Shown here piece after piece: positions 6,124 through 11,940 of a stretch of 11,940 nucleotides of DNA. A model generated the notes under the pieces. The model was not told the DNA's origin, ran no database searches, and saw only the letters and a program-made list of their open reading frames with translations. The DNA lies in assembly GCA_003176075.1 (NCBI GenBank), contig PSRN01000122.1, positions 1 through 11,940 of the forward strand, written 5' to 3'. Source of the stretch: Bdellovibrio sp. Its GTDB lineage: Bacteria; Bdellovibrionota; Bdellovibrionia; Bdellovibrionales; Bdellovibrionaceae. Positions within the stretch are counted from its first letter, which is position 1; each line of letters starts with the position of its first letter. Made by a program: the position numbers and the translations under genes.

Positions 6124-8436
6124 GTGGATAGCATGTCTCTAAGTCGCCGCTTCGCCCTTCTTGGATTGCTCTACACATGCATAGTAGTATCGGTTCTCTA
6201 TTTAATGATCGCAGCCAAGAACGAGCCGATTGATTTTGGCAGCCTTGAAATGGTCGGAAATATCTATCAGCGGCCGGTGGAGAAAGTACTCAGGGGCGTG
6301 GTGCAGCATCGCATTTTAGCGCAGCGGGTTCTCTACAACGACAAGGACAGTCGAGGACCGCTTGAGGAAACGCAAAAATCCATAGACGCGGCGATTGGCG
6401 AGCTGGAAAAAATTGATCGTCAGGTGGGAGAAACGCTTCAATTCACCGAAAAGGGTTTGCACAGCCGTAAGCGCGATGACTTCAAGTTCGCCAATGTTCA
6501 AAAAGAATGGACTGAACTCAAGGGCAAAGTGTTGAGCCTTAAACCGGGCGAAAGCAATGACCAACATGCTCACCTGATCGGCCTGCTCAGAGGCATGATC
6601 ACTCACCTTGGTGACACCAGCAATCTTATTTTGGATCCGGACTTGGACAGCTACTACCTGATGGACGTCACGTTGTTGGCGCTACCCCAAACCCAAGACC
6701 GTATTCAAAGCGTGGTCGTCGATCTGGAACCCATTGTTCGGCGCCAAAGCGTCACCACTGAAGATCGAATTAAGGCCAGTGTCTTCGTGTCCATGATGAA
6801 TGAGGCCGATTATGAACGGATCAAGGGCGACTTCACCACCGTGCTGAACGAAGACCCGAATTTTTACGGCAAGCTGGAAACCCTCGAATCGAAGTTGAGT
6901 CCCAAGAACCAACAGTTCCTCGCCTCCTATAAGGAGTTTATTGATGTCGCGAATGCCGTGGCCTCTGGCAACGCGGTCCCCGTGGATAAATTCTTGCAGA
7001 CCTCGAATCGAGCCCTGTCGGAAAGCTTTGATTACTGGGATTCCGCCGACGAGGAACTCGATAAGTTACTCACGAAGCGGATCGAATTTTACCAAACCTC
7101 GAAATTGAAGGGCGCCACTATGAGCGTTGCCCTCACACTTTTCGCGCTCGGCATATTGGCTCTCTTCAATCGCTATGTGGTGCGAAACATGAGAGAGATC
7201 GTGAGCGTCCTGAACCAATCGAGTCAGCAAGTCTCCAACGCCTCTCTCCAGAGCGCCAAGTCGGCCACCAAACTCACTGAAGCATCCACCGAGCAGGCGG
7301 CCAGCCTTCAGGAGACAATGGCGTCAATCGAAGAAATTTCGGCGATGGTCCGGCAAAACGCGGACTCGGCATCGAGAACCCGCGACGCCGTCATCGCCAA
7401 TCAGTCCCTGGCGGACAGCGGTTCGGCGATTGTGCGGGAGATGATCACCGCCATCCATGAGATCAAGAGCACCAATGAGGAAATTCTAAAGCAAATGGAA
7501 GAAAGCACCAAGGAGTTCGGCGCGGTCGTGAAGATCATCTCTGAAATCGGATCGAAGACGAACGTCATCAATGAAATCGTTTTTCAAACCAAACTTCTCT
7601 CTTTCAACGCCTCGGTGGAGGCGGCGCGGGCGGGTGAGCACGGCAAAGGCTTCGCGGTGGTCGCCGAAGAGGTCGGGAATTTGGCGCAAATGAGCGGCAA
7701 TGCCGCCAAGGAAATCACCGACATGCTGACGGGTTCGATAAAGAACGTGAATGAGATCGTCGAACGCACAAAAGTCCGTGTTGAGAGGCTTGTCGTTGTG
7801 GGTCGGGGAAAAATCGCGCTCGGGCAGGAAACGGCGCAAAAGTGCAATGATACATTGGAAAAGGTGACCGAGAACGGGCGCACCGTATCTTCGATGGTCA
7901 GCGATATCGCCAGCGCGTCCAAGGAGCAGAGCCAGGGAATTCAGGAGATCAACCAAGCTGTTATTCAATTGGATCAAGTCACCCAGCAGAACGCATCGGT
8001 GGCGCATGAAAGTTCATCGCAAGCGGATCAATTGAGAGCTGAGGCGCAAGTGCTCTCGTCCGCCGTTCACCAGTTGGTCTCGTTTGTGGATGGGGTAAGG
8101 AAGCGAGTTGCGGGGATCGGAGCTCCACAGCAAGAAAGGCAAGAACAGCTAGAGAACAATGAAGTGATGGCGATGAAAGCCATGAAAATGAAGACCGTGA
8201 AATCAATGAAAGGCGCGAAAGCCCCGAAGGGACAGAAGGCAACGGGCTTGAACCACATGGACGAGCCGAAAGAGACAAAAGAAAAAGCCGTCGAGAAAGC
8301 CGGAGCGAATGTCCTTCCGTTTAAGCGCTCTAAATCCAACCAGCATTCGTTACATGCGAGTGAACCAAACCCAGTGAAGGAAGTGGTGGGTGGGGAAATG
8401 CCGTCCAGCGATGACCCGCGTTTTGAGCAAGTGTAG
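6124..8436 (+). CDS. Methyl-accepting chemotaxis protein, HAMP-less
   Basis: A transmembrane chemoreceptor of 770 residues that signals to CheA/CheW to bias flagellar or gliding movement. TM1 is at about residues 9-31, a mostly helical periplasmic sensor domain spans 32-328 and contains NLILDPDLDSYYLMD (167-181), and TM2 is at 330-352. The cytoplasmic part has a methylation helix (TEQAASLQETMASIEEI), the hairpin tip EIVFQTKLLSFNASVEAARA (484-503) and a second methylation helix. No HAMP domain fits between TM2 and the first methylation helix. Both signalling arms look longer than the E. coli type. The tail has a Lys/Met-rich patch (680-706) and ends DDPRFEQV. I chose GTG 6124 because GGGAG lies six bases upstream (6113-6117); ATG 6133 is the alternative. 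The ligand is unknown. Confidence 0.92.
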   Translation: MDSMSLSRRFALLGLLYTCIVVSVLYLMIAAKNEPIDFGSLEMVGNIYQRPVEKVLRGVVQHRILAQRVLYNDKDSRGPLEETQKSIDAAIGELEKIDRQVGETLQFTEKGLHSRKRDDFKFANVQKEWTELKGKVLSLKPGESNDQHAHLIGLLRGMITHLGDTSNLILDPDLDSYYLMDVTLLALPQTQDRIQSVVVDLEPIVRRQSVTTEDRIKASVFVSMMNEADYERIKGDFTTVLNEDPNFYGKLETLESKLSPKNQQFLASYKEFIDVANAVASGNAVPVDKFLQTSNRALSESFDYWDSADEELDKLLTKRIEFYQTSKLKGATMSVALTLFALGILALFNRYVVRNMREIVSVLNQSSQQVSNASLQSAKSATKLTEASTEQAASLQETMASIEEISAMVRQNADSASRTRDAVIANQSLADSGSAIVREMITAIHEIKSTNEEILKQMEESTKEFGAVVKIISEIGSKTNVINEIVFQTKLLSFNASVEAARAGEHGKGFAVVAEEVGNLAQMSGNAAKEITDMLTGSIKNVNEIVERTKVRVERLVVVGRGKIALGQETAQKCNDTLEKVTENGRTVSSMVSDIASASKEQSQGIQEINQAVIQLDQVTQQNASVAHESSSQADQLRAEAQVLSSAVHQLVSFVDGVRKRVAGIGAPQQERQEQLENNEVMAMKAMKMKTVKSMKGAKAPKGQKATGLNHMDEPKETKEKAVEKAGANVLPFKRSKSNQHSLHASEPNPVKEVVGGEMPSSDDPRFEQV

Positions 8437-8461
8437 CGCAGGCCTTCCTCATTTGTGCGCC

Positions 8462-9142
8462 CTATAGACTCGGAATCGCCCAGGTCAATCCAATACTTGG
8501 CGGATTGAGACCGTGACAACTCGAACAATCGCCGAGCGCGCCCTTTGCGACATGATTAAAATGAGACAAACCGACCGGCAGTGCCGGCCTTTGCGAAGCA
8601 TGGCACTGAATGCAAGTCGTGACCGTGGTCACATTCTTATGGAAAGCGCCGAGGACGTTCACCGGTCCACCGTCAGCTGGATTCTGGGTATCTACCGCCC
8701 AGGTGGTCCATTTCCCGGCGGCGCCAGAGGCCGCATGGCATACGGCACAGTCAGGAAAGGGTGAGACGGAAGCGTGATTCATTTGCCGAACGGTCATCTT
8801 CAAGGTTGCTTGCAACGAAGTGTCCTTGCCATGGCAACTTGAGCATTCGGTTGGATGAGGGTTGTGCGTCCAAACTCCCGGCGCCCAGGATTTACCATTC
8901 AGAGAGTTGGTGGAATTATGACAGTATCGACAGTCCCCAATTCCGCCTCCTTGAGAATGCATAAACCCGCCGGCTTCCATGGTGGGACGGGTGACCTCAT
9001 GGCAGCTAATGCAAGTGGTGAGTTGCGGCGAATGAGAAAAGCTCGGCCGTAAGAAAGCAGGATTTTCCACGGAGGGACGTCGAACTGAACACCCCAAAGA
9101 GCAAGTGCTGATGATGCCAATGACAGCAATTAGAAATTTCAC
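8462..9142 (-). CDS. Hexaheme cytochrome c lipoprotein
   Basis: A 226-residue lipoprotein: the signal sequence ends in CSLGC with Cys18 as the lipid-bearing residue. It has six CxxCH heme sites at 44, 71, 100, 132, 177 and 206. They form three diheme modules, each with CxxCH, then a His (62, 123, 197) exactly nine residues before the second CxxCH, then a Trp 15-16 residues after it. A His also stands 7 residues (37, 93) or 9 residues (168) before the first heme of each module, so all six hemes may be bis-His ligated. Such small multiheme proteins carry electrons at low potential in the periplasm or on the outer membrane. The start is GTG with AGAGG six bases upstream. It is the last gene of a likely three-gene operon and converges on the chemoreceptor gene, 25 bp apart. 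No specific family name is certain; it is related in style to the c7/c3-type heme proteins. Confidence 0.88.
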   Translation of the reverse strand: MKFLIAVIGIISTCSLGCSVRRPSVENPAFLRPSFSHSPQLTTCISCHEVTRPTMEAGGFMHSQGGGIGDCRYCHNSTNSLNGKSWAPGVWTHNPHPTECSSCHGKDTSLQATLKMTVRQMNHASVSPFPDCAVCHAASGAAGKWTTWAVDTQNPADGGPVNVLGAFHKNVTTVTTCIQCHASQRPALPVGLSHFNHVAKGALGDCSSCHGLNPPSIGLTWAIPSL

Positions 9143-9190
9143 GGGTGCCTCTCAGAGTTCACTTCAGCTTCCAATGAGCCTGCGGGCCAG

Positions 9191-9238
9191 CTGTTCTGCA
9201 GTCCTACTGTTCCGCAGTCCTGCAGTCCTACTGTTCTG
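9191..9238. repeat. Six tandem octamers, consensus CWGTYCYR
   Basis: Between the two cytochrome lipoprotein genes, 48 bp divide into six octamers: CTGTTCTG, CAGTCCTA, CTGTTCCG, CAGTCCTG, CAGTCCTA, CTGTTCTG. All fit CWGTYCYR. Put differently, a 16-bp direct repeat occurs at 9197-9212 and 9221-9236 with a 24-bp period. Its role is unknown. Confidence 0.8.
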
Positions 9239-9249
9239 ACGGAATACAA

Positions 9250-9690
9250 TCAGTCAGCGCAGCCACTATTCAACCAGCTGGTCATAACAATCTTCAGAAT
9301 CGCTGGTTTCTTTGCCGCGATAAAGGTCGGAGCCAGTCGACAAAACGAGGCTTTGGTGAGCAACGACGCGCTCCACTCCGGGCGAAGTGAGTTCGGACCA
9401 TCATGGCATGATACACACGAGTTCCCATCCGAACGGACGGTTACGGATGGGCTCGTGACCATTTCTCTAAGAGAAGTGCCATTGATCGCCGAATTTGCGA
9501 TCCCCAGGGGAGCGCTGTAGGAAGCGTCCCCCATGATGTCGATGGGGGTATTCCATCCGACTTGGGAAACTTCGACCTTCAACGCCGCCGACATTCCCAC
9601 GGATGACGTCATCGTTCCCATTTGAAATTGAGCTCTGTTGCAGCCAATTGAGAGCAGCAACACACTCATGAACGCAAATTCCTTTTTCAT
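9250..9690 (-). CDS. Monoheme cytochrome c-like lipoprotein
   Basis: A 146-residue lipoprotein: MKKEFAFMSVLLLSIGC has a lipobox with Cys17 as the lipid-bearing residue. One c-type heme site, CVSCH, lies at 92-96. The segment before it (about 20-90) is Ser/Thr/Met-rich with no motif I recognise. The C-terminus IVMTSWLNSGCAD resembles the last helix of small cytochrome domains, where Met136 could be the distal ligand; this is inference. The ATG at 9690 has a strong AGGAGG seven bases upstream, which excludes the longer frame starting at 9735. It follows the 478-residue secreted protein by 62 bp and precedes the hexaheme lipoprotein by 107 bp on the same strand, so the three probably form one transcript. 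Family not recognised beyond cytochrome-like. Confidence 0.75.
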   Translation of the reverse strand: MKKEFAFMSVLLLSIGCNRAQFQMGTMTSSVGMSAALKVEVSQVGWNTPIDIMGDASYSAPLGIANSAINGTSLREMVTSPSVTVRSDGNSCVSCHDGPNSLRPEWSASLLTKASFCRLAPTFIAAKKPAILKIVMTSWLNSGCAD

Positions 9691-9752
9691 GACAATTCCT
9701 CCTATCGAAAATTCCATGGAGCAATTCGACAGCACTAATTTACGGCACCAAG

Positions 9753-11189
9753 TTAGGGCACGACGGCTGGCAACGGATTCGGCAGATTAAATTGAGTCGA
9801 TATCACCACGCCGTTCGCATCCAATGTTAACTGAGTCGGATCGGGCTGATGGATCAAATCCGTACAGCCAACCGGCCCAAGGCCCGCGCCATTCGCTGGA
9901 GGACTGAAGGTTCCGCTAAATCGCGCGCCCATAAAGTTATAAAGATTCGACCCGACATCCGGAAATGGCGACGCAGCCTCTGACAAAGCTATCGCATTGG
10001 CCGGATTGGCAAGTCGTACGGCGCCTACAGCCAAAAGGTCGGTACAATAGCGGGCACTGTCCATGCTGGCCGTCGCGGACTGCCCGACCAATGAACGCAA
10101 GAGCGCGGTTTTTTGCGGGCTCGGAACGCCGTTTTGGTTGTTGGGTTCCCCCTGCAGAAGAGCCATGGGATCGCCCAGTGGAATCATGGCCAGCGGGCCG
10201 TCCTGAAGCGTGTCAGCGCGCAATTCGTGAATTGCTTGGGATGAAACGAGTGTCGCGCCAGTCGCATCGGTAACGTCGGTGACCTTCCAGTCACTGCAGC
10301 CCAGGGCTGTCAGTATACGGCCAAGCAAACCGTTGTCGCTGCCGTTAAAGATTTGGTTTGCTGTAGTTAATGCGGCGGCGTTGGCTGGGGTCAGCTGCGC
10401 GGTGTTGCCGCAAGCATCAGAGAGGTATTTCGTGAGCACGTTGTCGCTTTGATCCTGGTCGACCACAAAAAAGTCGCGAGTCGTCGGGCAGGCGAGCCCG
10501 TCAGTTGTGGCCACTCCCAGTGGTGGTGGCACCAAAGCTCCGGAAGCCACGGCTGCTTTAGTCGCCGCAAAAAACGCGGTGGCGTTGCAAGCTGAAACTT
10601 GGCCGAAGTTGTCACCATTGAGCCCTTGGATACAGTGGGCTGCCGAGAGCGTATTTCCAAAACCTTGCAGGCGGGCAAAGGTGGCGTTTGAACCGATCCA
10701 CAGGCCCACGACCGCTCCCGGCGGGAGCATAATCCTGGTGGGTTGCACAAGAGGCGCGGTACCCTGGTCGATCACGAGCGGATGATAAACGCTGATTTTA
10801 TTGGTTTTTGGATCGAAGATCGAAGCTTCGACAAAAGCACTTTGATTTGGATTGAGTTGATGACAGGGTCCATTTTGTGGGTTGGTCGCCTTCAACATCC
10901 AAGGTGTGGCCAGGCCCTCGGCCGTGAGTGGATTTGGGGGTACGACCAGTGTGCAATCCATATTGGGAGTGGCGCTGGCGATCGCCGCCGCAATCTCCGC
11001 CTTCTTTGCGTCCGTGCAAGTCGGAGCATTTTTTCCCTGGTCGCTCACCTTTCCTTTTCTGTGTTTATGAGTATTCAATTTTGGGCGGCCGTCTTTTTTC
11101 TCCATCATAAATTCGACTTGGCCAGTAGCATATCCAGAGCTGAGAAACGAGAGTGCAGCAACAATAAGTGAGAATCGACGGACATTCAT
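9753..11189 (-). CDS. Secreted protein of unknown function, 478 residues
   Basis: The product has a signal peptide (MNVRRFSLIVAALSFLSSGYATG, cleavage near 22) and no further membrane segment. A basic stretch (30-55) is followed by a large domain with ten Cys (58, 79, 109, 186, 201, 234, 260, 298, 382, 442), an even number fitting disulfides outside the cytoplasm. Notable segments are NPLTAEGLATPW (86-97), DQDQSDNVLTKYL (244-256), NGSDNGLLGRIL (282-293) and AMIPLGDPMALL (334-345). From memory these resemble an uncharacterised family of secreted proteins known mostly from fungi and some bacteria; I assign no function. The ATG at 11189 has GGAGG five bases upstream; a TTG four codons earlier overlaps that site and is unlikely. 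It is the first gene of the probable operon with the two cytochrome lipoproteins, so a link to their redox role is possible but unproven. Confidence 0.8.
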   Translation of the reverse strand: MNVRRFSLIVAALSFLSSGYATGQVEFMMEKKDGRPKLNTHKHRKGKVSDQGKNAPTCTDAKKAEIAAAIASATPNMDCTLVVPPNPLTAEGLATPWMLKATNPQNGPCHQLNPNQSAFVEASIFDPKTNKISVYHPLVIDQGTAPLVQPTRIMLPPGAVVGLWIGSNATFARLQGFGNTLSAAHCIQGLNGDNFGQVSACNATAFFAATKAAVASGALVPPPLGVATTDGLACPTTRDFFVVDQDQSDNVLTKYLSDACGNTAQLTPANAAALTTANQIFNGSDNGLLGRILTALGCSDWKVTDVTDATGATLVSSQAIHELRADTLQDGPLAMIPLGDPMALLQGEPNNQNGVPSPQKTALLRSLVGQSATASMDSARYCTDLLAVGAVRLANPANAIALSEAASPFPDVGSNLYNFMGARFSGTFSPPANGAGLGPVGCTDLIHQPDPTQLTLDANGVVISTQFNLPNPLPAVVP

Positions 11190-11268
11190 GATGACCTCCA
11201 AAACTGTTCATGTTGTTGGTGTAACAAGTTGCGGACTTCAACCAAGGATTCACGATGCGTGCCAGACA

Positions 11269-11287
11269 GATTTTACCCAGTAAAATC
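11269..11287. promoter_or_regulatory. Perfect inverted repeat, possible operator
   Basis: GATTTTAC-CCA-GTAAAATC is a perfect 8-bp inverted repeat with a three-base centre, 80 bp upstream of the secreted-protein start. Each arm contains TAAAAT on one strand, a five-of-six match to a -10 element. Position and symmetry suit a dimeric regulator, but it has no stretch of T after it, so it is not a terminator. Confidence 0.4.
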
Positions 11288-11658
11288 GCTGATTCGCCCC
11301 TGTCATTGCAGTTGATTTCGACACGAAATTACAAAAAATTTGGCTGAAGTATCATTTCAAATAGATAGTCTTTTTTCAGTGGCCAAACGTTAACCAAAAG
11401 GTGCCAGGCCCTGTTTCTTGTCATGTGATATCATCGTTCGGACTTGTCCGGGGTCCGGACTGAAAGCGCTATAAGGTATTTGCTTCCAGAAAGTTTTTCA
11501 CTTCCGATCAATTTGGGAAATGTAAGTAAGAGAAACCTTTGTACATTGAAGACAAGAATCTGTAGTGCCACATTCTTGGGGATGGTTGAGCGATAATTGG
11601 ATCTCCGAATGAAGGAATGGGCACGAGGAGGAGATTCTTTGTTCCTGATGGAGGTGAG

Positions 11659-11850
11659 ATGGAAGCGCAGGTTCAAACGAGACCCCAGAAAGACTATTTG
11701 ATTGGTCAAGAACAAGATGAGGAATACTCACGAATTTTTGCGAAATTCAGCGAAAGATTCGGCCAGCGGCCCTCAGACCCCCGTTTGTGGTTTCAACTAC
11801 TTGTCTTGATTGGTTTTCCTGACGACTCGCTTCGTAGACCTGCCTCACAA
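11659..11850 (+). other. Doubtful reading frame abutting the tRNA
   Basis: An ATG at 11659 follows GGAGG at a short spacing of four bases and opens a frame that reads MEAQVQTRPQKDYLIGQEQD and on to RIFAKFSERFGQRPSDPRLW. There is no stop before the window edge, but beyond 11850 it is simply the antisense of the tRNA (it reads GRDSNSR, a well-known artefact). The part before 11850 is coding-like. It could be a small gene, a remnant of one cut by the tRNA locus, or chance. Confidence 0.15.
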
Positions 11851-11940
11851 TGGCGGAGAGGGCGAGATTCGAACTCGCGATGGCCTTGCGACCATGACAG
11901 CGTTCCAGGCTGTTGGATTAAACCACTCTCCCACCTCTCC
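11851..11940 (-). tRNA. tRNA-Ser (GGA)
   Basis: The minus strand folds as a complete class II tRNA: acceptor GGAGAGG / CCTCTCC, discriminator G and encoded CCA (11851-11853); anticodon stem ACAGC / GCTGT with loop CTGGAAC, giving anticodon GGA at 11906-11904; a long variable arm TGGTC-GCAA-GGCCA; and a T arm GCGAG-TTCGAAT-CTCGC. The long variable arm and the discriminator G are serine features, and GGA reads UCC and UCU. The 5' end coincides with the window edge, so its promoter is not visible. I found no second copy of its 3' end in the window that would mark an integrated element. Confidence 0.96.

Larger units (their letters stand above)
11190..11850. other. Long intergenic region before the tRNA
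   Basis: This 661-bp stretch has no gene I can support. It contains a perfect 8-bp inverted repeat at 11269-11287, two competing hairpins at 11439-11460, and one open plus-strand frame from 11590 that runs into the antisense of the tRNA. The promoter of the leftward operon (start 11189) should be here. On the minus strand TTGTAA and TGCAAT, 18 bases apart around 11306-11335, are a weak candidate. Confidence 0.5.

Noticed and set aside
8436..8460. GCGCA...TGCGC inverted repeat between the chemoreceptor and the hexaheme gene as a terminator.
   Set aside because: Only five pairs, a 15-base loop, and no T-run on either strand.
10632..10649. LSAAHC in the 478-residue secreted protein looks like the His motif of trypsin-type proteases.
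   Set aside because: No matching catalytic Asp or GDSGG-type Ser motif follows in order, and the surrounding sequence does not resemble a protease fold.
11431..11731. Two overlapping minus-strand frames of 94 and 77 codons.
   Set aside because: They overlap each other in different frames, have no ribosome site, and show no recognisable domain.

Overview
The window looks like chromosomal DNA from a Gram-negative-type (diderm) bacterium, most likely a member of the Bdellovibrionota or a related former-deltaproteobacterial lineage. The indications are two outer-membrane beta-barrel proteins, two cytochrome lipoproteins with clear lipoboxes, a DivIVA-domain protein in a diderm setting, and a chemoreceptor whose signalling tip (IVFQTKLLSFNASVEAARAGE) and DDPRFE-type tail I associate with Bdellovibrio-like receptors. 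This lineage call is inference; no marker gene settles it.

Layout. Positions 1-834 hold no convincing intact gene, only short coding-like stretches broken by stops and frame changes. Positions 835-2247 (minus) carry proC followed by a DivIVA-domain gene, probably one operon. A divergent intergenic region (2248-2597) contains a sigma-70-like promoter and three hairpin-forming repeats in what would be the 5' leader of the next transcript. Positions 2598-4273 (plus) encode a fused monoheme-cytochrome/porin of Cyc2-like architecture and, overlapping its stop by four bases, a small secreted cytochrome c. Tail-to-tail with these, stop against stop, is an OmpL-like (BBP2-type) porin (4274-5830, minus) with an extra N-terminal domain and an Ala/Pro linker. 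Divergent from the porin is a 770-residue methyl-accepting chemotaxis protein (6124-8436, plus) preceded by a good sigma-28 (FliA-type) promoter match.

Positions 8462-11189 (minus) hold a likely three-gene operon, in transcription order: a 478-residue secreted protein of unknown function, a monoheme cytochrome lipoprotein, and a hexaheme cytochrome lipoprotein made of three repeated diheme modules. The spacer between the two cytochrome lipoproteins contains a run of six related octamers. Positions 11190-11850 are non-coding apart from a perfect palindrome, a pair of competing hairpins and one doubtful reading frame. A complete tRNA-Ser(GGA) on the minus strand ends exactly at the right edge.

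How the genes may work together: four c-type cytochromes (nine hemes in total) and two porins lie within 9 kb. They are predicted in the outer membrane (the fused cytochrome-porin), the periplasm (small cytochrome) and as membrane-anchored lipoproteins. That set suggests electron transfer to or from something outside the cell, with the fused protein as the candidate outer-membrane conduit. The direction of electron flow and the partner are not visible in the sequence.
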